Positions 55,560 through 64,000 of a DNA stretch of 64,000 nt are shown here, piece by piece. This DNA comes from Cyanidiococcus yangmingshanensis (lineage: Eukaryota; Rhodophyta; Bangiophyceae; Cyanidiales; Cyanidiaceae). The notes under the pieces were generated by a model. The model had not been told where the DNA came from, searched no databases, and saw only the letters and a list, made by a program, of their open reading frames with translations. The first letter of the stretch is position 1. Each line of letters begins with the position of its first letter. The DNA lies in the NCBI GenBank assembly GCA_013995675.1, contig VWRR01000008.1, forward strand, positions 186,001 to 250,000, written 5' to 3'. Position numbers and translations under genes: made by a program.

Positions 55560-57116
55560 CTAAACCTCATCCTCATCTGTAGGAATGATTATTCGTCGCC
55601 GAGTAGAGACGGGGCTCGGGTCCGTGGTCGATGCGGCCGCAGTCGTCATTGGCGCAGCGGCCGTGGCAACAGCGGTGGCGTTGCCCCGAGGCGATTCGAA
55701 AGCAACAGCGTCCTCGGCAGACTCGTTAGCGCCAGGCTCCACAACAGTTGTTCCTAGCTGCTCTGGCATCTCTGTTGCTTCGACAGATCCGTGACGTCCT
55801 TGACCTTGGCTATCATCATCGTCGTCGTCGTCGTCGTCGCCCAACTCCTCTGACTGCTCCGAGGCGAGGGCCTTCGCTTCCCCATCAGTCTCCTGGTCGT
55901 CCTCAAGCATCGCTTCGAGCCGTTCTAGCTCGGCGTCCTCATCTCGACTGGTTCGTCGACGCACACCGAATCTCCGGTCATCAAGCGGATCGAGGGTATC
56001 GTCGGCTTCAGAGGCGGCTCCGCTGGAATCGCTGCTGCTACCAAGGCGTTCCATGCGATGCACCGGTACGGCGGCATCCCGCTGATCCTCTGCAGAGGCG
56101 CGTATCCGAAGTTGACGTGGTGCCAAGTGCTCGCTCTGTATGGAAACGAGTCCGCGTCGGCGTCGACGAGCCTCGACCCGCATTTGGGCTTTTCGACGTT
56201 GCGTCTCAATATCCAGCAACGTTCGTTCCTCGTTTTCAGGAGCGCGATCGAGGGCCGCCACCTGCACACGCCGTTCTCGAGCGGCGTTTCGACCAGTATC
56301 TAGGAGCGTTTGTTGCACTGCCGCGCTTGACATGAACCTTTTCTCGATTGCCTTGGTCGGAACATTTGTCGACGACGCTTTCGCTCCCGTCAATAGCTGC
56401 CGCATGGTCGTTCGATCGACGTTCACCTTCACATGACCGGTGACCTCACCCTGGTAGACGACGCGCTTGCGAGGATCACCACACAAGACGTGTTCGCGAA
56501 GGGACTGTACCTGCTCTTCGGTGAGCTCAAGAGCTACTTGTCCACCGATGTGAAGTGTTCGAGAACCATCACTCCATTGAATGAGACGAGTATTCGATTC
56601 CCACTCACCGGTAGCGGGATTTCGACGCCATCGGATCAGCAGGGGTTTCTTGGCTCGCTGCCGGTGTAGCCCAGTCGCTGTTCCGCCGCTCAGGTCGTTT
56701 TTGAGGCTCGCGCTCCCAGCCGCGTTTTCCAGAGCTTCCACACCGATGAACTTGAACGGAAGTCGCAATAAACAATATTCACGAGACTGTCGTCGACGGT
56801 ACTGCTCCGCTGGCGCATGCTGCTTGTCGGCAATCGCCTCTTTGATCCTTAGTCCAGACCCATCACTAGCCTGAGTTGCCGGCAGTGCAGAGGTCCTGTC
56901 ATTCGAACGGTCTTTGTTCACCTGGACCTCTCTGGCACTAGGTCCGGAAACTGTTGCAGTTGCAGCGGAAAGAGCCTGTTCACGTACGGTAACAGCAGCA
57001 GTGGGGGGAGTGATGGCTGCAGCATCCGGGCCGAGCCCAGCTCCGCGCTCCGACTCGTCGCTACTCGAGTCTCCGAAAATCTCCTGGAGATCACGAGCCC
57101 ACTTAGACTCCGACAT
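55560..57116 (-). CDS. LEO1: RNA polymerase II-associated Paf1 complex subunit LEO1
   Basis: LEO1 is the Paf1-complex subunit that contacts elongating RNA polymerase II and helps histone modification. Diagnostic core: YCLLRLPFKFIGVEALENAA, then IRWRRNPATGEWESNTRLIQ, WSDGSRTLHIGGQVALELTE (family ExNxRxVxWSDGSxxLxxG), followed by strands VVYQGEVTGHVKVNVDRTTM and the basic RRGLVSIQSEHLAPR segment that matches the RRxLxxxYLE region. Acidic, Ser-rich tails flank the core, including an eight-Asp run near 55.82 kb. 518 residues, close to yeast Leo1 (464) and human (666). Convergent with the RVxF orphan 156 bases away. Confidence 0.93.
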   Translation of the reverse strand: MSESKWARDLQEIFGDSSSDESERGAGLGPDAAAITPPTAAVTVREQALSAATATVSGPSAREVQVNKDRSNDRTSALPATQASDGSGLRIKEAIADKQHAPAEQYRRRQSREYCLLRLPFKFIGVEALENAAGSASLKNDLSGGTATGLHRQRAKKPLLIRWRRNPATGEWESNTRLIQWSDGSRTLHIGGQVALELTEEQVQSLREHVLCGDPRKRVVYQGEVTGHVKVNVDRTTMRQLLTGAKASSTNVPTKAIEKRFMSSAAVQQTLLDTGRNAARERRVQVAALDRAPENEERTLLDIETQRRKAQMRVEARRRRRGLVSIQSEHLAPRQLRIRASAEDQRDAAVPVHRMERLGSSSDSSGAASEADDTLDPLDDRRFGVRRRTSRDEDAELERLEAMLEDDQETDGEAKALASEQSEELGDDDDDDDDDSQGQGRHGSVEATEMPEQLGTTVVEPGANESAEDAVAFESPRGNATAVATAAAPMTTAAASTTDPSPVSTRRRIIIPTDEDEV

Positions 57117-58121
57117 ACCTCTCCCCTGAACGAAACGATTCGTATTTCGTTCGTAACTCTACGGTCGTTGCACCTGACTCGTTGAACTACAAGTAATCTC
57201 ACACGAACAATACGAAGAACCTTGTTGAAGACTTGTGTAGAGGACGCGACGGCGAAGAACACGTCCTGGCTCGCGGTCCACCTATCGAGCGCAGCGAACT
57301 TTATTGATGGTTTGTTTACAGGCCACTCGGTACAAGCGACTGACTTGCAAACCCACTCCTTACTTTGATGAAGAGATCTTCTGCTGGAGAGGCCACAAAA
57401 TGGAAGCTCTCAGGTACTCGCGATGCGAAAGAAACCCGCTCGAGTGAGCCGCAGCGGAAGATACGCGTTCCTTTCGGGCGAGCGCCGTCGACGCCAGCGT
57501 TTTCCTGCTGTGTCCTTCAATCATCGACTTGACGATGCTTTATCTATTCTGCAGCACTCAGATATCTGCTTATACACAGCGCATGCTCAATACATGACCC
57601 GAATATAAATATTTGAAGGGAATATGATTGCTCCATAGCTGGCGTTGCAAGCAGACCCCTGAGCGCATTGGCACCAAAGCAACTCCTGTTCTTGATAAGG
57701 AAGATATGTGCGCTGGCGAGCGACTCGTCCGTTTTGGAACCGACAAGTTTTTGTTGCAGACAGCTCTTCCCGAGTATCCGCTATGCGTTCGCGTCACTGC
57801 AAAACCCTATGCACACTCGATAACCGCAGTATGGCCTCGAAACAGAGCGCATCGATGACTTGCTGCTTCTGCTGCTCGGCACACGCAGAGTCGCATATAA
57901 AGTCGAGGCTCGCGAAACCTTGAAAACGAAGATGCAATCAACTCCCTCACGCTCGCCGAATGCAGCTGGAACCTGACGACGCCGAGTCCTTCGTGACGAG
58001 CCCTCAAGTCAGACTCGAACCCGGAAGATCTCGTTTCGGCTCGCTCACACGTCTACCTGGTGGCATCTCAGGAATACGCTATCACATGAAGCGAAACAAG
58101 ATTGCCCATTTGTAGACTCAT
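57117..58121. other. Spacer between LEO1 start and PCCB stop
   Basis: About 1 kb between two minus-strand genes. Short frames only. A TCGAACC-type string at 58014 resembles a tRNA B box but no T-stem forms. Confidence 0.5.
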
Positions 58122-59930
58122 TCACAGAGGCATATTGTCATGTTTCTTAGGTGGCCAGGGCTCTCGCAACGCTTCACGTTGCTTGTGTTGCAGCAGCATG
58201 AGCCCATTCGCCAACCAGAGCCGGGTCTTGTGCGGTTGGACCACGCAGTCGACGTAGCCACGTTCGAGCGCAGTGAGCGCGTGCAGATAGTCTCGGGCGT
58301 AAGCCCGTCTCTGCGTTTCACTGGTTTCCTCCGAGGCGTTCCGATGCAGGATTTGGGTTGCAGCAGCAGCGCCCATAACGGCTATCTGGGCGTTGGGCCA
58401 CACTGCATTGAGGTCACCGCGCAACTGCTTGCTGGCCATGACGCAGTAAGCCCCACCGTACGCCTTGCGAATGATGACAGTCAGTTTGGGTACGGTCGCT
58501 TCCGTGTACGCGTAAAGCAACTTTGCTCCATGTCTTATAATGCCTCCATGCTCCTGCTGAGTGCCCGGGAGAAATCCTGGTACGTCCACCAATGTGATGA
58601 TGGGCAGCCCAAAAGCGTCCGCAAAACGAACAAAGCGAGATGCCTTGACCGCCGCATCGATGTCGATGCAGCCCGATAACTGCTGCGGCTGATTGGCAAT
58701 CACGGCTACACTGTGACCGTCAACACGGCCAAAGGCAGTAATCATATTCGGAGCGAAATCTGGTTGGATTTCCAGGAACTCTTCACGATCAACGAGGCGC
58801 TCCAGCACGTGATGCATATCGTACGGAATGTGCGGGTCTGCAGGCACCAATCGATTCAGTACTGGATCTTCACGGTCTCTCGGATCATCGGTGCAAGTCC
58901 GCGGGACCGATACGCCTGCTGACTGGGGCAGGTACGAGAGCAGCTCCTTGGCGAGCTGAATGACAGCGATATCGTCGTCACCAGCGAGATGTGCCACTCC
59001 AGAGACGCGACAATGGATTGCCGCACCACCGAGTTCATCTCGAGTCGCTCGCTCGCCGAGCGCGGCACTGGTTACCTCTGGTCCGGTCACAAACATATGC
59101 GCATGCTGTCGATTCATAAGCACAAAGTCGGTCAACGCTGGCGAATAGACCGCGCCACCAGCACACGGTCCCAAAATCAGTGAGAGCTGTGGAATGAACC
59201 CCGAGGCGAGTACATTACGTTTAAAGACCTCCGCATATCCAGCGAGAGAACGCACGCCTTCTTGAATGCGTGCCCCGCCCGAGTCACAAATGCCAATGAG
59301 CGGCGCACCAGCTTGTATTGCCAAGTCCATGACTTTGCAAATCTTCCCGGCGTTTGCTTCCGACAAGGACCCGCCAGCAACCGTAAAGTCTTGGCTATAC
59401 ACAAAAACCGTCCGCCCATGAACGAATCCGTGGCCTGTTACAACACCGTCTCCGGGGACGTGCGACCCCCTGGCTGTAGTCCGGCCTTGAGCTGCTGGCG
59501 AGTCTCGCGAGCGTACAAGTCGATCGAGCTCCTGGAAAGAACCCCGATCCAGGAGGATATGCAAACGTTCGCGTGCAGTGAGTTTCCCTGACCTATGCTG
59601 ATGCCGAATGCGAGCAAAACCACCGCCCAGAAGCGCTAGCTCCTCTTGTCGCTCAACCTGACGAGCTGCACTGAATTCGGCTGCTGCGCCTGCGTCCGAA
59701 ACGGAGGCAGTTTCAGAAGCATTTCCTGAAGTATTGCACGGACCTTCTCGTGGATTGGGCTTTACGGCTCGTTCCCGAACGTCTTGACTTTTCTGCCGGC
59801 GGCCACGACAAGGCAAAGTACAACGCTGCGGCCACTCGCGGAAGAGGGTCCAGCTCCTTCGCAGCGACTGACGTCGCCAGCACGCCCCAGTCATTGAGAC
59901 GTGGCTGGAAATCAGCCGCAAGAAAACCAT
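58122..59930 (-). CDS. PCCB: Propionyl-CoA carboxylase beta chain
   Basis: Carboxyltransferase half of the biotin enzyme that makes methylmalonyl-CoA in the mitochondrial matrix. The carboxyltransferase N- and C-domains are clear: RSGKLTARERLHILLDRGSF, GDGVVTGHGFVHGRTVFVYS followed by QDFTVAGGSLSEANAGKI, GICDSGGARIQEGVRSLAGY, LILGPCAGGAVYSPALTDF, then DVPGFLPGTQQEHGGIIRHG, AKLLYAYTEATVPKLTVI and RKAYGGAYCVMASKQL. These and the C-terminal P-W-P-x-K-K-H-x-N-x-P-L ending separate PCCB from MCCB and plastid accD. 602 residues from ATG 59930; the first 90 are basic and fit a presequence. No biotin carboxylase partner lies in the window. Confidence 0.94.
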   Translation of the reverse strand: MVFLRLISSHVSMTGACWRRQSLRRSWTLFREWPQRCTLPCRGRRQKSQDVRERAVKPNPREGPCNTSGNASETASVSDAGAAAEFSAARQVERQEELALLGGGFARIRHQHRSGKLTARERLHILLDRGSFQELDRLVRSRDSPAAQGRTTARGSHVPGDGVVTGHGFVHGRTVFVYSQDFTVAGGSLSEANAGKICKVMDLAIQAGAPLIGICDSGGARIQEGVRSLAGYAEVFKRNVLASGFIPQLSLILGPCAGGAVYSPALTDFVLMNRQHAHMFVTGPEVTSAALGERATRDELGGAAIHCRVSGVAHLAGDDDIAVIQLAKELLSYLPQSAGVSVPRTCTDDPRDREDPVLNRLVPADPHIPYDMHHVLERLVDREEFLEIQPDFAPNMITAFGRVDGHSVAVIANQPQQLSGCIDIDAAVKASRFVRFADAFGLPIITLVDVPGFLPGTQQEHGGIIRHGAKLLYAYTEATVPKLTVIIRKAYGGAYCVMASKQLRGDLNAVWPNAQIAVMGAAAATQILHRNASEETSETQRRAYARDYLHALTALERGYVDCVVQPHKTRLWLANGLMLLQHKQREALREPWPPKKHDNMPL

Positions 59931-60886
59931 GCTCTCAACCAACTGGATCGTTACACCGAAACTGAATGTTCAAGCGACCAGTGAAGGTCATGGATGCTGA
60001 GTTGAAGCCACTGAGGCACTGCGTACGCGTTAACAGAGCATGATGTCAGCGGCAGCAGCAACGTTTCTATCACCGCGCATGTCGGTCGAGGTGACAGCGC
60101 TGACCAAGCAGGCTCCCTTCCTAGGTTCGTTTTCGTAGCCGTTCTTCGGTCACGGCAAGCAGAAAAGAGCTCCAAACTCATGAGAGACCGAGAGAAATAT
60201 CATGAAGATTTGAAATAGGGAGGCAACAGCAATCGTATTATACATCTGTTCGGCTTGGGACGCAATCATTGTGTGGATATGAATCCGTGAAGAGAAAGCG
60301 TGCGGTCTATGCAAACGTCATGGACAACTCGGGCAGTATGCATTGGAAGCAAGTGTCTGACTGGCATCGATGCCTCTTCCTGGTCTATTTCAAGGAGTGG
60401 AGCGTCCACACACCTCGCCAGGGTAACCACCCAACTGAGTTGCTCTGCAGTCTTGCTGGTCGGTTGTCGTCGTCATGGAACGCGCCTCAATCTATCTAGT
60501 TGTGCGAATCAGCCATCTTGGTGGCTCAAATACCCAAGTGTCTCGATTCGTCTCGATCTCTCCCCGTCTCCATTCATTCCGTGACCTATCGATCAGGGAG
60601 AATAGGATTCGACAGGGGATGGATGATCTCAAAAGGAAATCCTTTATCGATCAGTGGGTTCATCGCCTTATCCCGTCTCCATTCATTCCATGACCTATCG
60701 ATCAGGGAGAATAGGATTCGACAGGGGATGGATGATCTCAAAAGGAAATCCTTTATCGATCGGTGGACGGCGTCCTTCCCGTGGCGCGCCAGACGACGAC
60801 GCCGCGGCCGGCTGCCATCGATGCACGCCGACGGTCGCCGACGGACGCGACGGTGCGCTTGCTGCTGCTGCAGGTACATACGCACA
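59931..60886. other. Divergent spacer PCCB / HD2-like with tandem duplication
   Basis: About 955 bases. The HD2-like reading frame stays open back to 60500 across the 109-bp duplication, but this part has no conserved sequence. A run of CTG codons precedes the chosen ATG. Confidence 0.5.
60562..60767 (+). repeat. 109-bp tandem duplication (two copies)
   Basis: The block CCGTCTCCATTCATTCC starting at 60564 recurs at 60673, and identity continues to TCCTTTATCGATC plus GTGG, with two substitutions. Period 109 bases. It sits 120-320 bases upstream of the HD2-like start. Confidence 0.93.
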
Positions 60887-62401
60887 ATGCCTAACCGTCG
60901 AGCTACGACACAAGCGCGACAAGACCAGCCTATAGAAGAACACTTTCCAGTACAAGCTCACTCGATCCATAATATGGATGAAGAATACGATCCAGAGCTA
61001 AGCATGGGTGAGGCGGATGGTTTTGGGCGCACACTCTCGTTTCTCTGGGGCTTGAAGGTGCGACCTCGGCACGGCGTCGTCTACGACGTTCCAGAAGATC
61101 ACTATTTGGTGATCTCAATGGCATCGTTGGGTGCGTCAGATCCAAAAGGGAAGCGATCAGCGCTTTTGATTGAAGATGCAGGTCTTCCGGATGATTACGA
61201 GGAAGACGACGACGACAACGACGATCATGAAACAGATAGCGACGAGGAGAAAGGCAACGTGGCGACTGGTAGCGAAGACGAGGACGAATCCCCAGCTTCT
61301 GATCCGGAATCAGATGCTGATTCAAGCAGTGCAGAGGAGCAGGAGGCACTAATGAACGGCTTTGAAGACCAAGCCTCGGAGAGCGACGAGGAGCAGGAGG
61401 CGTCGGAAGCGTCCTTCTCGGCCGACTCAGCATCCGTGTCGAGTTCCGCTGCGTCGGCTAGTGAGCAAAGTACCTCATCGGCGGACGATGAGGTATCTGA
61501 CGACGACGACGACGACGACGTGAAACACCCATCGAAACGAGCGATCGTAGCGTGTGTGCTTCTCCGTGGCCGAGTGGAGAGCCAGCCGCTCAACTTGGAA
61601 ATTGCTGGACCCCGCCAGCTCCGTTTCTGGGCTCATGGCAAGGATACGATCCATCTCACCGGTCACATTGAGATAGAAGACATGTCTGAATTCGACTCGG
61701 ATGACGAGGATGACGAGGATGGCATGGAGATGGATTACAGTGGGTCAGAGAGCGACGGTGGCATCGCTGACTACTCGGCCTCGGGATCGAGTTCCGCTTC
61801 CGATGATGAGCCTCTGCCCCCGCCACCATCGCAGAGGCGGAGCGTTCGAATTACCGAGATCAAGGAGGAGGAGAACCAAGACGGTATGAACGTTAATGAG
61901 ACGATAACACCGCCGGCGCGTTCCAAGTCGCGCAGCACATCGGCCACAGCGGCACGTGGTGCAGCTGGCAATGTCTCTGCCTCACCGAGTCGCTCAAGTG
62001 AGGTCAAGGGGTCCAAATCTGATCAGAAGGGTCACAGAGATAATGCAGTTTCTCCAGCGCCTGTCAAGACGGAGCAGTCGACACCTTCAAGTCGTGGTAA
62101 GAAGAACCAAGTTTCTGCCGCGCACAACGACCAGACTGGCGACGCGAGTACCCAGAGCGGAAAACACGTACGTTTTCTATCATCTGCTGACGAAAAAGGA
62201 ACAGAGAGTGCAAAGAAGCGGGCCAGAGGAGATTCATCTTCGGCCTCGCCGGCTGCGACGCAGTCGCCAGCGGGTAGCAGCGGCGGCAGTGCAGTAGCAG
62301 CCGGCAACCTTCCCACGGGGATCGCCTGTTCAAAATGTGGCAAGTCGTTCAAGCTGGCGAGCGCGCTGGAACAGCACATGAAAGCAAAACATGCCGCGTA
62401 G
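60887..62401 (+). CDS. HD2-type nucleoplasmin-like histone deacetylase-related protein with C2H2 finger
   Basis: Nuclear acidic chaperone-like protein. Residues 50-90 begin the nucleoplasmin-like fold (FLWGLKVRPRHGVVYDVPED, HYLVISMASLGASDPKGKR), as in plant HD2 histone deacetylases and in the N-domain of fungal FKBPs Fpr3/Fpr4. A very acidic Asp/Glu/Ser insertion follows (about residues 100-210), after which the fold resumes (AIVACVLLRGRVESQPLNLE, FWAHGKDTIHLTGHIEIED). A second acidic stretch, a basic Ser/Lys-rich region and a final C2H2 zinc finger, CSKCGKSFKLASALEQHMK then AKH, end the protein; that last finger is the plant HD2 hallmark. Start set at ATG 60887; 60974 is equally possible. 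Deacetylase activity is uncertain because the fold is not a classical HDAC. Confidence 0.82.
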   Translation: MPNRRATTQARQDQPIEEHFPVQAHSIHNMDEEYDPELSMGEADGFGRTLSFLWGLKVRPRHGVVYDVPEDHYLVISMASLGASDPKGKRSALLIEDAGLPDDYEEDDDDNDDHETDSDEEKGNVATGSEDEDESPASDPESDADSSSAEEQEALMNGFEDQASESDEEQEASEASFSADSASVSSSAASASEQSTSSADDEVSDDDDDDDVKHPSKRAIVACVLLRGRVESQPLNLEIAGPRQLRFWAHGKDTIHLTGHIEIEDMSEFDSDDEDDEDGMEMDYSGSESDGGIADYSASGSSSASDDEPLPPPPSQRRSVRITEIKEEENQDGMNVNETITPPARSKSRSTSATAARGAAGNVSASPSRSSEVKGSKSDQKGHRDNAVSPAPVKTEQSTPSSRGKKNQVSAAHNDQTGDASTQSGKHVRFLSSADEKGTESAKKRARGDSSSASPAATQSPAGSSGGSAVAAGNLPTGIACSKCGKSFKLASALEQHMKAKHAA

Positions 62402-63562
62402 CCACTCGAGCGAGAGGGTGACCTGTATCGGTCGCGCGCATCGCCAGATACCATAAGGCGACGAATGTGCTCGAACATGGTATTGGGTTGGGTGCTCCAG
62501 AAACGGCATCAAACGCCACGTGGAAAGTCTTCTGTTGGTTTACTGTGAGCTATTTCTTTGATTTAAACACACGATTCAAGTGGTCTGTAGCTATGGCACA
62601 GCGAGGGCGCCAGATGAACTCGATCCCAGGTTCCCAGCGGTTCCGCGCTGCGCTGGCAGGACTGCGTCTCCCGGAACGAGTCGCGCTCCGGACGAAACGT
62701 TTCGCTGAACCTCTCTCCTATTCGAGTATGGACAAAGGGTGATCCTGTATTTCGGCATGATGCTGAAAACGTCGATGGCTCTTTTATCGAACGTCCTCGA
62801 ATCGAATGATCCGGTAAGCCTGCCCCGTCACGGGCAGTCAGGCATCGAGACACAGTTCAGCGATGCCGTTCTTGAAACATCGTGCCACGACAGAGGGCGA
62901 GTTCCATAGTCCTCGATGTTCACGGAACTCGGCCTTGATTCGTACTTGAGCGCTACCGCACGGCCGTGGACGTCTCCAGATGCTTTGATGCTGACGAAAA
63001 CATCAAGCCGAAAAACAGCCAAGATACCGAACAGAATACTTTTCGATGGCGCGCTCGTTTGCCCCCAGCGTTGATTTCGTGAATTCGGCTCACCACAACC
63101 GATCTTTCACGAATCCTCTGTCGACGAATTCGTTTTCGGTCAGAGGACTGGAAACCCGAGTATGAGCACTGAGCACGGCCCGACAAACTCATATCCATGC
63201 CTTATCGATCGTTATCGAGTCGAGCAGTGTCGGGCGAGTGCCATGGGGTACGTTGGATCGAGTTCGGCGCTGATGCCGTGTATGGACAACTTCCTATGAT
63301 CTTGGGTTGTGCTCAGTGCTTGATCCTCGGAGCTTCCAGAGAAGGATCACGAGTAGCCGCAAATACCTGGCGGTGATACGGAAACGGTCGCAGAGAAAAA
63401 GCGTCTCTGTGGATACAGGAACATGTGCAGTAACGACCCGTCAATGGCCACTTCAATGAGCCACTTGTATCCGTAGACACGATCGTATCCATGCGTATCG
63501 AGGTCAGGTCGCCACTCAGCTTATCCGGAACGACTACCTTCCAAAAGGAGAACGCCTTGTCA
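62402..63562. other. Gene-poor right end
   Basis: About 1.16 kb after the HD2-like stop with only short motif-free frames (longest about 96 codons). Confidence 0.45.
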
Positions 63563-64000
63563 TCAAGTTAGCTCTCGGCCATGGTTCCGCTCGAGGTGTC
63601 GTTTCCGTATCTGAACAGCGATCCGTGCACCACACAAGATACAAATACAACGACGTCGATCCGTCTCACGATAAAAGATGAACTCGGCCGAAAGTTTGAT
63701 TCGTTCGCCTTGTACCCACGATGCGGCAAGTACACCGCGAAGGTATCTCAGGTAGGCAGCGAGGTAGAGGACCAAACAACCGGCCCGCGGGACCACAACG
63801 AGATGCCATCCATCTGGAAGCGTTGGCATATGTGGTGAGCCTCCATCAGCAGCCGAAAAGTGTAGTCGAGCCCTCACTGGGCGAGCAGCGCAAAAGGAAC
63901 GCTCTGTTGCTGGCCGGTTCCCGAAGCATGCCAACACCAGTCGTAGACAACCTTGGCGGTCGAGCGCTAGTGCCTCCCAAGCTGCCACTTGTTCAGCACG
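63563..64000 (-). CDS. Open frame with BED/C2H2-like zinc finger, cut by window edge
   Basis: The minus frame is open from the window edge to a stop at 63563, about 145 codons. Its C-terminus reads FYRETDRRRCICILCGARIA and then VQIRKRHLERNHGREL: C-x2-C-x11-H-x4-H, the spacing of BED-type or C2H2 fingers and reminiscent of ZBED/GTF2IRD2-type fingers from hAT transposases. The upstream 100 residues have no recognisable features and there is no in-window ATG early in the frame. It could be the last exon of a host zinc-finger gene, a transposon-derived piece, or chance. Confidence 0.28.
   Translation of the reverse strand, partial: RAEQVAAWEALALDRQGCLRLVLACFGNRPATERSFCAARPVRARLHFSAADGGSPHMPTLPDGWHLVVVPRAGCLVLYLAAYLRYLRGVLAASWVQGERIKLSAEFIFYRETDRRRCICILCGARIAVQIRKRHLERNHGRELT

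Noticed and set aside
58005-58035. GGGTTCGAGTC on the minus strand, tRNA B-box-like
   Set aside because: T-stem cannot form and no cloverleaf surrounds it.
1-64000. Retroelements, integrases, virus-like genes, IS elements
   Set aside because: No reverse transcriptase, integrase, capsid or transposase catalytic motifs seen in any long frame.

Overview
This looks like nuclear DNA of a compact, nearly intron-free photosynthetic eukaryote. Long uninterrupted reading frames encode typical eukaryotic proteins (ELP3, eRF1, SmE, TFIIF-alpha, LEO1, SERCA-type Ca2+-ATPase, ELO elongase, mitochondrial processing peptidase). Beside them are plastid-type genes (ClpS with a targeting extension, a plastid-like pyruvate kinase, a bacterial PcrA/UvrD helicase with an N-terminal extension) and an HD2-type histone deacetylase-like nucleoplasmin. 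GC near 50-55 percent, about 28 genes in 64 kb, spacers of 0.2-2.7 kb and no convincing introns point to a cyanidiophyte red alga (Cyanidioschyzon/Cyanidiococcus-like). That assignment is inference; no organism marker was searched.

Layout. 0-9 kb: 3' part of ELP3, a tail-anchored orphan, cytosolic asparaginyl-tRNA synthetase, an orphan membrane protein. 9-18.5 kb: PcrA/UvrD helicase, an orphan with a PP1-docking-like motif, MPP beta, an MTH1-type Nudix hydrolase, a 64-residue membrane protein. 18.5-30 kb: pyruvate kinase with an EF-hand-like tail, SmE, PTGES2-like glutaredoxin/GST, eRF1, 5-formyl-THF cyclo-ligase, phosphate transporter. 31-45 kb: Ca2+-ATPase, two divergent Golgi-type glycosyltransferases, an RNMT-like protein without its SAM motif I, glutamate dehydrogenase, HSBP1, ClpS. 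45-64 kb: SDR reductase, PI synthase, ELO elongase, TFIIF-alpha, a second RVxF orphan, LEO1, propionyl-CoA carboxylase beta, HD2-like protein, then a stretch with only a zinc-finger-like fragment at the right edge.

Genes alternate strands without operon logic; several pairs are divergent (ELO/TFIIF-alpha, HSBP1/ClpS, PTGES2-like/eRF1, the two glycosyltransferases) or convergent (MPP stop region, ClpS/SDR, PIS/ELO, RVxF orphan/LEO1). Functional themes are transcription and chromatin (ELP3, TFIIF-alpha, LEO1, HD2, RNMT-like), translation (AsnRS, eRF1), organelle proteostasis (MPP, ClpS) and lipid or carbon metabolism (PIS, ELO, PCCB, PK, GDH).

Most unusual points: an EF-hand-like tail on pyruvate kinase; an apparently dead cap methyltransferase homologue; two unlinked coiled-coil orphans sharing a C-terminal RVxF-type motif; a MIM1-like micro-protein; conserved genes broken by single +1 shifts (AsnRS twice, UvrD, MTHFS, GDH) and a glycosyltransferase broken by three one-base losses; and three two-copy tandem duplications of 86-109 bp in spacers. 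No tRNA, rRNA, CRISPR array, retroelement or virus-derived sequence was recognised by eye.
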